62,855 nt of DNA, taken from contig JAAWKU010000002.1 in assembly GCA_022797535.1 (NCBI GenBank), positions 1-62,855 on the forward strand, in the 5' to 3' direction. The notes under the pieces were generated by a model. It was given only the letters and a program-made list of their open reading frames with translations, did no database searches and was not told the DNA's origin. A program made the translations under genes and the position numbers. Positions 26,672 to 36,896 of this stretch are shown here, one piece after another (positions within the stretch are counted from its first letter, which is position 1; each line of letters begins with the position of its first letter). This DNA is from Lachnospiraceae bacterium (GTDB taxonomy: Bacteria; Bacillota; Clostridia; Lachnospirales; Lachnospiraceae).

Positions 26672-27442
26672 ATGACAAGGCAGGAAGTGACAGGTAACTA
26701 TATTATCAATATGGAACGAGAGCGTGTCAGGCGTGGCTATACGCAGCCCCAGATGGCGAAACACATGGGGATCTCCACATCCGGCTACAAGAAGATCGTG
26801 GCGGGGGAAACCAGCAAGATCGACCTCTATGCCGCCTACCAGCTTTACAAGTTCACAGGTAAATTTATCTTTGAACTTTGCGGTGAGGAGAGCGCAGACC
26901 TGGAACTTTTTCAGAGCCTGCGAAGCCTGTCTCCCTCCCAGAAGGCTTTTGTGAGCGACATCATCCGATTTGAACAGAACTTTCAGGAAAAGGAAACGGA
27001 CACGGGAGACTATATCAGCGTATTGGTGCCCACTGGCAGCATGGAGGACGGCATGATCTGGGACTCCGCCAATGTGATCAAGGTCAGTGCCTCCTCTTAT
27101 CGGCGGAAATTTGGGCGGGAACTGCACTGTGGGGTTCTGATCACGTCCTGCAACCTGCAGCCCGTATACCAGGAGGGGGATATTCTGCTGGTTAGCAAAC
27201 GGCCTCCCAGAGAAGGAGATACCATTATACTGGTCAACCGCGAGGATGGTCGGGCCTATCTGCGCAAGTTCCGGGGCGGCAGCCCGGCCCGTCTGATTCC
27301 TGTCAACGAATACGGTATGACTTTTGAAGTGGACTGGTACGATGCCGCCGAGATGGACAAGTGGATCAAATTCGGCTGTGTACTGACAAAAATGCGGGTC
27401 CCGGGCAAGGGATACAACGGCGAAAGCGGCGGCGAAGAATAA
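26672..27442 (+). CDS. XRE-type helix-turn-helix protein with degenerate S24 (LexA/CI-like) domain
   Basis: The 256-residue protein has a Cro/CI-type helix-turn-helix at about 12-60 (RRGYTQPQMAKHMGISTSGYKK) and an S24-like C-terminal domain at about 115-245. The segment SCNLQPVYQEGD aligns with the family's GDSMEPxxxDGD, which puts Asn161 where the catalytic Ser should be. YLRKF puts Arg198 at the usual Lys position. Self-cleavage is therefore unlikely and the domain may serve only for dimerisation. I chose ATG 26672, after AAAGGAG. Divergent position to the pilus operon makes that operon a possible target, which is inference. Confidence 0.8.
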   Translation: MTRQEVTGNYIINMERERVRRGYTQPQMAKHMGISTSGYKKIVAGETSKIDLYAAYQLYKFTGKFIFELCGEESADLELFQSLRSLSPSQKAFVSDIIRFEQNFQEKETDTGDYISVLVPTGSMEDGMIWDSANVIKVSASSYRRKFGRELHCGVLITSCNLQPVYQEGDILLVSKRPPREGDTIILVNREDGRAYLRKFRGGSPARLIPVNEYGMTFEVDWYDAAEMDKWIKFGCVLTKMRVPGKGYNGESGGEE

Positions 27443-27515
27443 AATGGACAAGTCCTGCAGAATATGATATTCTACATATGGTAAAAAATCCCTTCCAGCA
27501 GGAGTGGAATCGAAA

Positions 27516-27743
27516 ATGAAACTGAAAAAGAATATCGAGGTAAACACTTTTCTTGAAACTGTCAGAAAATGTGAAGGCAATGTATATTTCAAAACCATAG
27601 AAGGGGATCAGCTGAACTTAAAATCCCTGCTGTCTCAATATATCCTGATCTCCATTGTGAACAACGATGAACTGATGGAAAACGGCGTGATTGACTGCTC
27701 GAACCAATCCGATCTTCCCATATTGGCCCCGTTTATGGAATAA
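27516..27743 (+). CDS. Small conserved hypothetical protein (75 residues)
   Basis: The product is 75 residues, soluble, and begins MKLKKNIEVNTFLETV. GGAG lies about 11 bp upstream of the ATG at 27516. The sequence contains GNVYFKTIEGDQLNLKSLLSQYI and ends ILAPFME. I recall similar short proteins in Lachnospiraceae, sometimes given unreliable names, but know no function. It follows the S24-like gene in the same direction by 73 bp. Confidence 0.7.
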   Translation: MKLKKNIEVNTFLETVRKCEGNVYFKTIEGDQLNLKSLLSQYILISIVNNDELMENGVIDCSNQSDLPILAPFME

Positions 27744-27766
27744 TTCACGGAAAAAGCCATATAGAT

Positions 27767-28531
27767 CTATGCCTTTCCTATGACCAGATCCGGCTTCCCG
27801 TCCGGATACAGACCCGCTTTGATTCCCTCCAGCTTTGCTGCTATGCGGCTTTTGACCAGTTCCGCCAGCTGCTGCTTGGTCAGGCTGCCGTATTCCTCAT
27901 AAAAAATAGCCTTCAAAAAATGTACCTGAGTAATCACTTTCTCAAAGGTATTGCTGTTCATGGCTTTATAGGAATCATAAATTACCACCGGCACCACGGG
28001 GCCTTTGCTCCGCAGACTGCAGCTGAAGCATCCGCTCTGGAACTGCTGCAGTTCATTGTGGTTATTGGTATAGCCGCCCTCCGGGAAGATCAGAAAATCC
28101 CTTCCCCCCTGCACGGCCTCTGTCACCCTGTGGATGCTGCGCACCTTTTCCCGGGGATCCGTCAAGTCGATATCCACTCCCTCCAGGAGCCTGCACACCT
28201 GTTTGCTCAAAAGCCGATTGGCCTGTTTTTTCTCCCAAAGTACGCCGCAGGGCCTTTTCAGCGCCAGCAAAATACCAAGCGCGTCATATTTACCCTGATG
28301 GTTGGAGTAAAAAATGACACCCCTGTCCTTTGGTATGTTCTCCACCCCGTATACTCTGGTGGCGGTGCGGCTGCATCTCCGCATATGATTGATCATCCTG
28401 CAAGCCAGCCGGAACCGCTGCGCAGAGGAATACTTTTCCTTGTGGTCAATGGCGTAATTGGCCACCGGAACCGTAAATAACGCATACAGGCCATTGATGG
28501 CCACAACCCATTTAAACCTTAAATTCAGCAA
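27767..28531 (-). CDS. plsC: 1-acyl-glycerol-3-phosphate acyltransferase family protein (PlsC-like)
   Basis: PlsC adds the second acyl chain to lysophosphatidic acid in phospholipid synthesis. The 254-residue protein has the acyltransferase catalytic motif as NHQGKYD (about residue 76) and the substrate-binding FPEGGYT (about 150), with a hydrophobic N-terminus (about 7-25). Translation seems to start at TTG 28531, after GAGGT. It lies downstream of the FAS II genes and fabT, so acyl chains made by the cluster would be its likely substrates. Confidence 0.85.
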   Translation of the reverse strand: MLNLRFKWVVAINGLYALFTVPVANYAIDHKEKYSSAQRFRLACRMINHMRRCSRTATRVYGVENIPKDRGVIFYSNHQGKYDALGILLALKRPCGVLWEKKQANRLLSKQVCRLLEGVDIDLTDPREKVRSIHRVTEAVQGGRDFLIFPEGGYTNNHNELQQFQSGCFSCSLRSKGPVVPVVIYDSYKAMNSNTFEKVITQVHFLKAIFYEEYGSLTKQQLAELVKSRIAAKLEGIKAGLYPDGKPDLVIGKA

Positions 28532-28720
28532 AGCTCTAACCTCAAATCCCTGAAACGACTATTAAACCGCAGTCTCTGCCTATTCCCGCATTTTCCGGGC
28601 CGGCCCTTGGCACCGCGCCATTTCTGCCAGATCGCGGCACCCGGGCCTGTCTTTTTCATCATACTATGTTTTATTGCTTTTTTCCAGTATTATTTGATGT
28701 ATAATCTTGGCAGATCTGCT

Positions 28721-29173
28721 TTATTTATCCTGTTCCCCGGGTTCAAAAAAGCTGTTGAGGTTCTCCAGACAGCGGTAAAGAATCTCCATCTCCTGTTCGT
28801 TTAAATCCTTCACAATGGCTTTGATCATCTTCTTGTGAAAATCCCGATGATGGTAAAATGCCTTCCTACCTTTATCTGTCAGCGTCACATACACCACCCG
28901 CTTGTCCTTCTGGCTGCGCTCCCTGCAAATATAACTCTTTTTTTCCAGGCCGTTCATATTGATGGTCAGGGTGCTCACCGTAACGTGCAGTTTCTGCGCA
29001 ATCACGGACATATTGCGGGGAGCCTCGATACCGATGGCTTCTATTATGTGCATATCGTTATTGGTGATATCCTTGAATTCCTCCGTAATGACCGCCTCTC
29101 CCTCCATGTCCATCACATGGTTAAACAGCTTGACCAGCAACTCATTCAGAGAACGTTTCCTGTTCTTCGACAT
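28721..29173 (-). CDS. fabT: MarR-family regulator, FabT-like
   Basis: The 150-residue product is a MarR winged helix protein with ITNNDMHIIEAIGIEAPRN leading to MSVIAQKLHVTVSTLT as recognition helices, and the wing RSQKDKRVVYVTLTDKGRKA. FabT represses fatty-acid synthesis genes in streptococci and related Firmicutes and is co-repressed by acyl-ACP. Assignment rests on its place at the end of the FAS II cluster and on FabT-like operators upstream of acpP. I chose ATG 29173 with GGGAGAA upstream over a start 39 bp earlier. It has its own promoter. Confidence 0.82.
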   Translation of the reverse strand: MSKNRKRSLNELLVKLFNHVMDMEGEAVITEEFKDITNNDMHIIEAIGIEAPRNMSVIAQKLHVTVSTLTINMNGLEKKSYICRERSQKDKRVVYVTLTDKGRKAFYHHRDFHKKMIKAIVKDLNEQEMEILYRCLENLNSFFEPGEQDK

Positions 29174-29238
29174 CTTTCTCCCTGCGCCTTCTTTCTCACT
29201 CCTATGCCTCATGCTGCCTTTCGGGTTTCATCTATCTA

Positions 29239-29266
29239 AATATACCAACTTTCAGGTAAAAGTCAA
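29239..29266 (-). promoter_or_regulatory. Promoter of fabT
   Basis: On the minus strand TTGACT (29261-29266) and TATATT (29239-29244) are 16 bp apart. An inverted repeat ACTTT/AAAGT (29248-29263) lies between the two boxes and may be an operator. It does not match the FabT-type boxes at acpP. Confidence 0.65.
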
Positions 29267-29318
29267 CCGAAATTTGGAATCCCTTATCCCTGCCGCCATG
29301 GAGAGCGCAGAGTGCCCG

Positions 29319-30284
29319 CTACCATCTCACGGTGCATGCCCCATAGGTAAGCCCCGCTCCAAAGCCCGACAGAACCAGGGTCATTCCCTCCCGCAGCCGT
29401 CCTTCACGGTTCAGCTCATCCAAAAGCACCGGAATGGCGGCAGAGGACATATTGCCCACCCGTTCCAGATTGGTGGGAAACCGGTCCATTTCCACAGTCA
29501 GACGCTTGGCTATGCCCTCGATAATCCGCCTGTTGGCCTGATGGAGTACATACAAATCCACCTCGTCCGGCGCAATCCCCGTCTGTCCCAGTACCTCTGA
29601 AATACAGGCAGGAATCTGCCGCACGGCAAAGGCAAATACTTCCCTTCCATCCATCTGCACATAAGGAGACCGGGCGGGAACGGAGACATAAGGATTACGA
29701 AGTTCCCTGCCGTCACAGCGCAGTACCCCGCCTCTGGAGCCGTCCGAATGCTGGGCGAATCCCAGGATGCCCGGTTTCTCGGCGCGTTCCACCAGCACCG
29801 CCCCGGCCCCGTCTCCAAACAAAACGCAGGTACTCCTGTCGCTCCAGTCGATGATCTTGGACAGCACTTCGCTGCCCACAATCAGAGCGTTGCTGTAGAT
29901 TCCCGACTGGATATAGGCACAGGCGGTATGCAGCGCAAACAGGAATCCGGCGCAGGCGGCGTTCAGGTCAAAGGCCGCCGCTCCCGTGGCCCCCAGCAGA
30001 TTTTGCACCTGGCAGGCGGCACAGGGAATACCCTGCTCCGGCGTGCAGGTAGCCACCAGCAGCAACTCCACTTCCGCTGCCTCCCTGCCTGCATTTTCCA
30101 ACGCTTTTTCGCAGGCCCGGGCCGCCAGGGATACCACTGTCTCCCCTGTGGAGATATGCCTGCTGCCAATGCCGGTACGCTCCCTGATCCATTCGTCCGA
30201 AGTCTCCACCATCTGCGCCAGGTCCTGGTTGGTTACGATCTTTTCAGGCAGAGCGCTCCCTGTTCCTATTATTTTTACTGACAT
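29319..30284 (-). CDS. fabH: Beta-ketoacyl-ACP synthase III
   Basis: FabH condenses acetyl-CoA or a branched acyl-CoA with malonyl-ACP to begin each fatty acid. The 321-residue enzyme carries the Cys-His-Asn triad: the nucleophile in NAACAGFLF (about 111), His in LHQANRRI (about 245) and Asn in GNMSSAAIP (about 276). The start ATG follows GGAGGAACAT. It lies between accDA and fabT. Confidence 0.96.
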   Translation of the reverse strand: MSVKIIGTGSALPEKIVTNQDLAQMVETSDEWIRERTGIGSRHISTGETVVSLAARACEKALENAGREAAEVELLLVATCTPEQGIPCAACQVQNLLGATGAAAFDLNAACAGFLFALHTACAYIQSGIYSNALIVGSEVLSKIIDWSDRSTCVLFGDGAGAVLVERAEKPGILGFAQHSDGSRGGVLRCDGRELRNPYVSVPARSPYVQMDGREVFAFAVRQIPACISEVLGQTGIAPDEVDLYVLHQANRRIIEGIAKRLTVEMDRFPTNLERVGNMSSAAIPVLLDELNREGRLREGMTLVLSGFGAGLTYGACTVRW

Positions 30285-30344
30285 ATGTTCCTCCGATTAG
30301 AGTCCCGCATATCCGAAAATATGCTGTTTGGGGTTCCGCGTCTG

Positions 30345-32201
30345 TTAAAATCTGCGGAACCGTTGGTATCGCTGGTCGGCCAGTTCCTCGCCGCTCATGC
30401 CCTGGCAGCGCTTTAAAAAGTCCACGATCTGTTCTTTCATGTAGCCGCCGATGGCCGACGCCGTAGTGCTGTCCGCCCCCCCAAATTCCGGAATGATTTT
30501 CTCAATGATATTCAGCCGCTTCAAGTCCTGGGCCGTGATATGCATGACCTCGCTGGCCTCCCTGGCCCTGGAGGCATCCTTCCAGAGGATGGAAGCGAAA
30601 CCCTCCGGGGAAAGGATGGAATAGGTGGCGTTCTCCATCATCCACACCTCATTACCTACCGCTGTGGCCAATGCGCCCCCGCTGCCGCCCTCTCCAATAA
30701 AGATACACAGCACAGGCACCTTCAGCGCCGCCATCTCCTTCAGGTTTCTGGCGATGGCCTCGCCCTGGCCTCTCTCCTCCGCCTCGATACCGCAGAAGGC
30801 GCCGGCGGTATTGACAAAGCTGATAATGGGTCTGTTGAATTTCTCCGCCTGCTTCATCAGCCGCAGAGCTTTACGATATCCCTCGGGCATGGGCATGCCG
30901 AAATTCCTCCGCTGGCACTCCCTGATGTCCTTGCCCTTGTGCTCCGCAATCACCGTCACCGGCTGTCCGTCCAGAAATGCCAGTCCTCCCATGATGGCGG
31001 GATCATCCCGGAAAGCCCTGTCTCCGTGGGATTCCACAAAAAAGTCAAAAATATGTTCCATATAGTCACAGGCCTGGGGCCTTTCCACCTTGCGCACCGC
31101 CTTGACTTTCTCCCAGGCATCCATGGGTCGCACCTTAAAGGATTGCTCCTTCAGGATTTCACTGAGCACAAAATGAGCGTCTTTTCCAGGGGTAAAAGCC
31201 GCGTACTCCCGCTCTCTGCACTGATGTGCCTTCACCAGAAAGTATATGGTTTTTTTCAGATTCTCCCGCTTCACAATGCCGTCTATAATGCCGTGTTCCA
31301 CCAGGAATTCTGCAGTCTGAAAGCCCTCGGGCAAGTCCTGTCCGATGGTCTGTTTGATCACTCTGGGGCCCGCAAATCCCACCAGTGCCCCCGGCTCCGC
31401 CATGATCACATCCCCCAGCATGGCGAAACTGGCGGTGACGCCGCCGGTGGTGGGATCTGTCAGAACCGTGCAGTACAAAAGCCCTGCCTCTCCCAGCTTC
31501 TGCACCGCTGCGGAGGTCTTGGCCATCTGCATCAGGGACACAATCCCTTCCTGCATCCTGGCTCCGCCGGAACAGCAGAACAGGAATACCGGCAGCCTGC
31601 ATTCGATGGCCCTCTCTATGGCTGCGGTGATCTTTTCCCCCACCGTCTGGCCCATACTGGACATCAGAAACCTGGAGTCACAGATTCCCAGCACGATATC
31701 CTCGCCAAACACCTTACATCGCCCCACGGTCACGGCTTCGTCCAGCCCTGTTTTCTCCCGGGCCTGGGCCAGTTTTTCCTCGTATCCCTCATAATTCAGA
31801 GGATTATGTACCGGCAGATCCGTAAACCAGGGTTCAAAGGAATGGGGATCCGCCACCATACGGATGCGGTTGGAGGTCTTTACCCGAAAGTATCCCTCAC
31901 ACTCATAGCAGATATATTTCCGCTTTACAACTCTCTGCCGGTTTACCTGTTTACCGCATTTGGGGCAGCGGATCATATAATTTTCGGGAGACTGGGCAGG
32001 GCTGCTCTCCTCCGGTCCTTCTCCCGCAGCGCCTTCCTGACGGGAAAGCCCCCGCCCCGCCGCTTCCTCACCCAGGCCGCTTTCTCCGCCCTCGTTCTGC
32101 GCCTGGCCCCGGGACCTGGAAGCCGCCAGGGAGGCATTGATTTTACTGAGTTTCCTGGCAAAATAGTCCGCTCTTTTTTGCTTTAACAGTTCCATGTTCA
32201 T
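30345..32201 (-). CDS. accDA: Acetyl-CoA carboxylase carboxyltransferase, fused beta and alpha subunits
   Basis: Acetyl-CoA carboxylase makes malonyl-CoA for fatty-acid synthesis. One 618-residue frame contains an acidic/Gly-rich N-terminal stretch (about 20-75), a zinc ribbon with CPKCGKQ and CYECEGY, the AccD carboxyltransferase core ([29 protein letters not shown]), and from about residue 340 the AccA core ([37 protein letters not shown]). The two subunits are usually separate. The biotin carrier and carboxylase (accB, accC) are not here and must be elsewhere. I chose ATG 32201 after GGAGAGG. Confidence 0.93.
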   Translation of the reverse strand: MNMELLKQKRADYFARKLSKINASLAASRSRGQAQNEGGESGLGEEAAGRGLSRQEGAAGEGPEESSPAQSPENYMIRCPKCGKQVNRQRVVKRKYICYECEGYFRVKTSNRIRMVADPHSFEPWFTDLPVHNPLNYEGYEEKLAQAREKTGLDEAVTVGRCKVFGEDIVLGICDSRFLMSSMGQTVGEKITAAIERAIECRLPVFLFCCSGGARMQEGIVSLMQMAKTSAAVQKLGEAGLLYCTVLTDPTTGGVTASFAMLGDVIMAEPGALVGFAGPRVIKQTIGQDLPEGFQTAEFLVEHGIIDGIVKRENLKKTIYFLVKAHQCREREYAAFTPGKDAHFVLSEILKEQSFKVRPMDAWEKVKAVRKVERPQACDYMEHIFDFFVESHGDRAFRDDPAIMGGLAFLDGQPVTVIAEHKGKDIRECQRRNFGMPMPEGYRKALRLMKQAEKFNRPIISFVNTAGAFCGIEAEERGQGEAIARNLKEMAALKVPVLCIFIGEGGSGGALATAVGNEVWMMENATYSILSPEGFASILWKDASRAREASEVMHITAQDLKRLNIIEKIIPEFGGADSTTASAIGGYMKEQIVDFLKRCQGMSGEELADQRYQRFRRF

Positions 32202-32336
32202 CGTCCATACCTCTCCGTGAACCCCGCAGGGCGTACCTGCGGTATCTTTCCTCTTTAACCAGCTGCCGGATGCCTCTCTCATCATATCCGCAGGCCCCGG
32301 TCTTGCTTACCTGTGTTCCACCGGCCCTGTTTATAC

Positions 32337-32765
32337 TTATCCGATGGAAAAGGTCAGTTCTGCCTGGGCTGCCACCTGATCCCCTACTTTCGCCACTGCC
32401 CGGCCTATGCCTATGGGACCTTTCACCTTTATGATCTCGGTTTCCAGTAGCAGCACATCTCCCGGAACCACTTTCCGGCGGAATCTGGCCTTGTCGATTC
32501 CCGCAAAATAGGCAGTCCGTCCTTTAAAGTCCGGTTGAGACAGCATGGCCACCGCCCCCACCTGGGCCAGCGCTTCTATAATCAGCACACCGGGCATCAC
32601 GGGATTGCCCGGAAAATGCCCCTGAAAGAAGGGCTCGTTTACGCTGACGCACTTTCTGCCCAGGGCCCGCGTCCCCGGTTCCAGCTCCTCTATGGTGTCA
32701 ATCAGCAGAAAGGGATACCGATGGGGAATGATATCCATGATTTCCTGTGCAGTATACAATGACAT
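32337..32765 (-). CDS. fabZ: 3-hydroxyacyl-ACP dehydratase
   Basis: FabZ removes water from 3-hydroxyacyl-ACP in each elongation cycle. The 142-residue hotdog-fold protein has the catalytic His in [10 protein letters not shown] and Glu in [11 protein letters not shown] at the usual spacing, with [13 protein letters not shown] between them. It starts 16 bp downstream of the fabF stop. No fabA-like isomerase is seen in this cluster. Confidence 0.96.
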   Translation of the reverse strand: MSLYTAQEIMDIIPHRYPFLLIDTIEELEPGTRALGRKCVSVNEPFFQGHFPGNPVMPGVLIIEALAQVGAVAMLSQPDFKGRTAYFAGIDKARFRRKVVPGDVLLLETEIIKVKGPIGIGRAVAKVGDQVAAQAELTFSIG

Positions 32766-32781
32766 CTTTATTCTCCTATTT

Positions 32782-34017
32782 TCAGCTCCGCATATTCCCG
32801 ATCAGAATACTGGCGTTGTGGCCTCCGAAACCCAGGGAATTGCTGAGGGCGTAGGGAACCTCCTCCCTCCTGCTCTCTCTGCAGTAATCCAGGTCCAACT
32901 CCTCCTCGCTCTCCCGAAGTCCCACCGTCCTGTGAATAAATCCTTCTTCCAGTTCCTTAACGCAGGCGATAAATTCCACCGCCCCCGCCGCGCCCAGCAG
33001 GTGGCCGATCATGGACTTGGTAGAATTGATCCGCAGCTTCCGGGCATGTTCCCCGAAAGCCAGCTTGATGGCCCGGGTCTCAAACAGGTCGTTGTGATGG
33101 GTGGCAGTGCCGTGGGCATTGATATAGGTTACGTCCTGCGGCGCCACGTTTCCGTCCGCCATGGCGTTCTCCATGGCTCTGGCCGCTCCGCTGCCGTCCT
33201 CCGCAGGAGATGTGATATGAAAAGCGTCCGAAGTACAGCCGTATCCCAGCACTTCCGCATAGATGCGGGCTCCTCGATTCCGGGCATGTTCCAGTTCTTC
33301 CAGAACCACCACCCCGGCGCCTTCCCCCATGACGAAACCGCTTCTGTCCTTGTCAAAAGGAATGGAGCATCTGGCGGGATCCGTGCTGTCGGACAGAGCG
33401 GTCAGGGAAGTAAAGCCCGCTATACCGATGGGGGAGACCGCTCCCTCCGTACCCCCTGCCAGCATTACGTCCGCGTCTCCATACTGGATGGAGCGGAACG
33501 CCTCTCCGATAGAGTTGGTTCCCGTGGCACAGGCCGTCACCACATTCAGGCTTTTGCCCTTCAGCCCGAAAGCAATACTCACATTTCCTGCCGCCATATT
33601 GGAAATCATCAGGGGCACAAACAGGGGAGCCACCCGGGAGGGGCCTTTCTCCAGGAGCCTGGCGTACTCCCTCTCAATGGCCTGCAGACTGCCGATGCCG
33701 CTGCCGATGCTGCATCCCACTCTGTAGGGATCCTCCTTCTCCATATCCAGGGCCGCGTCCTGCAACGCTTCCCCCGCTGCTGCCACCGCAAACTGGCAGA
33801 ACAGTTCCATGCGCCTGGCAGACTTTTTATCCATAAAGTCCTCTGGCTGGAAATCCCTGACTTCTGCCGCCATTCTGCACTTATAGTCCGAGGCGTCAAA
33901 CCTGGTGATGGGAGCAAAGCCGGTTTTTTCCTGTTTTATACCCTCCCAGAATGCATTCACGCCCACACCGACAGGCGTCACGGCTCCCATACCAGTCACT
34001 ACCACTCGTCTGCTCAT
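32782..34017 (-). CDS. fabF: Beta-ketoacyl-ACP synthase II
   Basis: FabF extends acyl-ACP chains by condensation with malonyl-ACP. The 411-residue protein has the Cys-His-His triad of this class: [25 protein letters not shown] and [14 protein letters not shown]. Its ATG overlaps the fabG stop by four bases, so the two are coupled. Confidence 0.96.
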   Translation of the reverse strand: MSRRVVVTGMGAVTPVGVGVNAFWEGIKQEKTGFAPITRFDASDYKCRMAAEVRDFQPEDFMDKKSARRMELFCQFAVAAAGEALQDAALDMEKEDPYRVGCSIGSGIGSLQAIEREYARLLEKGPSRVAPLFVPLMISNMAAGNVSIAFGLKGKSLNVVTACATGTNSIGEAFRSIQYGDADVMLAGGTEGAVSPIGIAGFTSLTALSDSTDPARCSIPFDKDRSGFVMGEGAGVVVLEELEHARNRGARIYAEVLGYGCTSDAFHITSPAEDGSGAARAMENAMADGNVAPQDVTYINAHGTATHHNDLFETRAIKLAFGEHARKLRINSTKSMIGHLLGAAGAVEFIACVKELEEGFIHRTVGLRESEEELDLDYCRESRREEVPYALSNSLGFGGHNASILIGNMRS

Positions 34018-34793
34018 ATCGCCATCCCTCCATCCACACAGATCACCTGGCCTGTGATGTAATCGGATTTATTCCCCGACAGAAAGGCCACCATCTCCGC
34101 AATGTCCTCCACGCTGCCCATCCTGCCCATGGGTACGGCAGCCACACCGGACTCCCTGGCTTTCTCGGACAGGGCACGGGTCATTTCCGTGTCGATAAAA
34201 CCGGGAGCCACCGCATTGACGCAGACCCCCCGGGAAGCCAGTTCCCTGGCCACGCTCTTGGTCAGCCCGATCAGTCCGGCCTTGGAAGCGCTGTAATTGG
34301 CCTGGCCCGCATTGCCCAGCACACCGGACACAGAAGAAATGTTTACCACCTTGCCGCTCCGCTGTTTCAGAAAATATCTGGACAGATGGCGCATGGTGTT
34401 AAAAGCCCCTTTCAGGTTGATATCCAACACCTTATCATAGTCCTCCTCGGACATGCGCATCAGCAGATTATCCCTGGTTACGCCCGCATTGTTCACCAAT
34501 ATGTCCACCCGGCCGTACTTTCCGATGATCTGCTCCACCATGCTGCCGCAGGCCGTAAAATCAGACACATCGCAGCCCACGCATTCCGCCTGCCCTCCCG
34601 CTGATCTGATCTCCTCCGCCGCCTCCCGGGCTCTCTGTTCCGAACCGTTGTAATTCACCAGCACCATAGCCCCCAGGGACGCCAGCTTTTTGGCAATGCC
34701 CCGGCCTATGCCGCGGCTGGCCCCGGTGACCAACGCGATCTTGCCTGCCAATTCCCCCTTGCAGGCTTCGGGGGTTCTATCCGTTTCTGTCAT
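34014..34793 (-). CDS. fabG: 3-oxoacyl-ACP reductase
   Basis: FabG reduces 3-oxoacyl-ACP with NADPH. The 259-residue short-chain dehydrogenase has the nucleotide motif TGASRGIGRGIA, the NNAG motif, Ser in ISSVSG and the catalytic YxxxK in NYSASKAG. An N-terminal extension of about 12 residues precedes the Rossmann core. It lies between fabD (54 bp) and fabF (4-bp overlap). Confidence 0.96.
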   Translation of the reverse strand: MTETDRTPEACKGELAGKIALVTGASRGIGRGIAKKLASLGAMVLVNYNGSEQRAREAAEEIRSAGGQAECVGCDVSDFTACGSMVEQIIGKYGRVDILVNNAGVTRDNLLMRMSEEDYDKVLDINLKGAFNTMRHLSRYFLKQRSGKVVNISSVSGVLGNAGQANYSASKAGLIGLTKSVARELASRGVCVNAVAPGFIDTEMTRALSEKARESGVAAVPMGRMGSVEDIAEMVAFLSGNKSDYITGQVICVDGGMAI

Positions 34794-34847
34794 CTGCTCT
34801 TCCTCGTTTTTCTATTATTCCCATACAGCCTGGTGCGCCGGACCTCC

Positions 34848-35765
34848 TCAAAGCATCCCGTCCAGTTTCTCCAGATCCTCCACTTTCTCCACATTGTACA
34901 CTGTGGCCTCCCTGTTGATCTTACGCAGGAACCCAGCCAGAGTCTTGCCGGGCCCCACCTCCACAAAGGTGTCCACCCCGTCTGCCAGCATACGTTCCAT
35001 GGTCTCGCGCCATCTCACCGTACCGCATACCTGCTTTGCCAACAGTTCCTTCACCCGGGATTTATCAGTCACGGGAGCCGCTTCCACATTGCACAGATAC
35101 GGGATCACAGGATCCTGCACCGTTACCTCCGCCAGTTTTTCCGCCAGTTTCTCCCCTGCGCCTGCCAACAGAGCCGAGTGAAAGGGGCCGCTGACCTTCA
35201 GCGGCACGCAGCGCTTCGCGCCGGCTTCCCGCAGCTTCTCCGCCGCTGCCTCCACCGCCTGCTCCTGGCCGGTGATAACGATCTGGCCGGGACAATTGTC
35301 ATTGGCAATGGATACGATACCCTCCGTGGCCTGGCAGACTTCCCGTATGGTGTCCGCATCCAGTCCCAGCACGGCCGTCATGGCCCCGCCCGTGGGATAA
35401 GCCTCCTGCATATAGATGCCCCGGCAGCGGATCAGGCGGAACAGATCTTCCGATTCCATAACCCGGGCCGCCGCCAAAGCGCCGTACTCTCCCAGACTGA
35501 GCCCAGCGCAGCAATCCGCCTTAAGCCCCTTTTGCTCCAGCACTTTCAGAATCGCCACCTCTGTGGCCAGCATGGCGATCTGGGTGTACTCCGTAATATG
35601 CAGACGCTCATCTTCCTCAAAGCAGAGCGCTGCCACGTCCAGGCCGGTGGCCTTCTCCGCCAGCCGGTATACCTCCCTGGCCGCCTCATATTGTTCATAA
35701 AAGTCTTTGCCCATGCCGCAGTACTGAGCCCCCTGACCGGGGAAAATAAACGCCGTCTTTCCCAT
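34848..35765 (-). CDS. fabD: Malonyl-CoA:ACP acyltransferase
   Basis: FabD loads malonyl groups onto ACP. The 305-residue protein has FPGQGAQYCGMGKD at the N-terminus, the nucleophile Ser in AGLSLGEYGAL and the His in GPFHSALL. I chose ATG 35765, with GGAGGAAG upstream, over an alternative 33 bp earlier. It follows fabK by 76 bp. Confidence 0.96.
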   Translation of the reverse strand: MGKTAFIFPGQGAQYCGMGKDFYEQYEAAREVYRLAEKATGLDVAALCFEEDERLHITEYTQIAMLATEVAILKVLEQKGLKADCCAGLSLGEYGALAAARVMESEDLFRLIRCRGIYMQEAYPTGGAMTAVLGLDADTIREVCQATEGIVSIANDNCPGQIVITGQEQAVEAAAEKLREAGAKRCVPLKVSGPFHSALLAGAGEKLAEKLAEVTVQDPVIPYLCNVEAAPVTDKSRVKELLAKQVCGTVRWRETMERMLADGVDTFVEVGPGKTLAGFLRKINREATVYNVEKVEDLEKLDGML

Positions 35766-35841
35766 TTTCTCTGACTTCCTCCATACTTCCATAAGCATAC
35801 CTGTTGTTTAACCCGGATCAGGTTCTGATAGGTGCAAACCG

Positions 35842-36765
35842 TTATTTTCCCAAAAGTTGTTCCGCCTGCTCCATAATCTCCCGGATTATCTCCCCGCAGG
35901 TCTGCTCCTTATGTACCAGCCCGGCGATCTGGCCTGCCATCAGGGTTCCGTTCACCACGTCCCCCTCCACCACGGCCTTGCGCAGCGCGCCCAAGGTCAG
36001 CTGCTCCAGTTCCTCAAAGGGAACTCCTGCCTTCTCCTGCTTCAGATACTCCCTGGTCATCCGATTGCGTAGCTGCCTCACGGGATGGCCATGGCTCATG
36101 CCTGTCACTTCCGAGTCAATATCCCTGGCGTCAATCACCTTCTGCTTATAGTTCTCATGTACGATGGATTCCCTGGCAACGATAAAGCGGGTACCAAGCT
36201 GAACCGCCTCTGCGCCCAGCATCATGGCTGCCGCCAGTCCCCTGCCATCCGCAATTCCTCCGGCCGCGATCACGGGTATGTTCACGGCATCCACCACCTG
36301 GGGTACCAGCGTCATGGTGGTGGCAGAACCGATATGGCCGCCGGACTCGGTTCCTTCCGCCACCACGGCGTCAGCCCCGGCCCGCTCCATCATCCGGGCC
36401 ATGGCCACGCTGGCCACCACCGGAATCACCTTTACGCCCGCCTCTTTCCAGGCAGACAGATATTTTGCCGGATTCCCGGCCCCGGTGGTCACCACCTTCA
36501 CGCCCTCTTCCACAATCACCCGGGCAATGGCGTCTGCCTCGGGATTCATCAGCATCAGGTTTACACCAAAGGGCTTCCCTGTCCTCTCTTTCACTTTCCG
36601 AATCTGTTCCCGCACAAACTCGGCAGGCGCGCCGCCGGCTCCAATCAGACCCAGCCCTCCGGCCTCGGACACGGCCGCCACCAGGTGATATTCCGCCACC
36701 CAGGCCATGCCGCCCTGAATAATGGGATACTCGATCCCCAGCATGTCAGTCACTCTTGTTTTCAT
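35842..36765 (-). CDS. fabK: Enoyl-ACP reductase II (FMN type)
   Basis: FabK performs the last reduction of each cycle, using FMN and NAD(P)H; it is the triclosan-resistant alternative to FabI. The 307-residue TIM-barrel protein belongs to the nitronate monooxygenase-like group, with IIQGGMAWVA, the flavin-binding AEGTESGGHIG (His about 144) and AAGGIADGRGLAAAMMLGA. No fabI is seen. FabK next to acpP and fabD is the usual Firmicutes layout. Confidence 0.95.
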   Translation of the reverse strand: MKTRVTDMLGIEYPIIQGGMAWVAEYHLVAAVSEAGGLGLIGAGGAPAEFVREQIRKVKERTGKPFGVNLMLMNPEADAIARVIVEEGVKVVTTGAGNPAKYLSAWKEAGVKVIPVVASVAMARMMERAGADAVVAEGTESGGHIGSATTMTLVPQVVDAVNIPVIAAGGIADGRGLAAAMMLGAEAVQLGTRFIVARESIVHENYKQKVIDARDIDSEVTGMSHGHPVRQLRNRMTREYLKQEKAGVPFEELEQLTLGALRKAVVEGDVVNGTLMAGQIAGLVHKEQTCGEIIREIMEQAEQLLGK

Positions 36766-36896
36766 CTCTTCCTCATTCCCGCATCCCGGACATCCTGTTC
36801 AGACAGAACCCGGCCAGCCTGCAAAACTGTGCCAGTCCATATCCGGATGTGCAATTTACGAATCTGCCCTCCCCAGATTGTCCCGATGCCAAAGCC

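Noticed and set aside
26609-27598. Minus-strand open frame of 329 codons
   Set aside because: It is antisense to the helix-turn-helix/S24 gene, which has a ribosome-binding site and family motifs.
30540-32186. Plus-strand open frame of 548 codons opposite accDA
   Set aside because: The minus strand encodes a full carboxyltransferase; the opposite frame is rich in His, Gln and Gly and lacks motifs.
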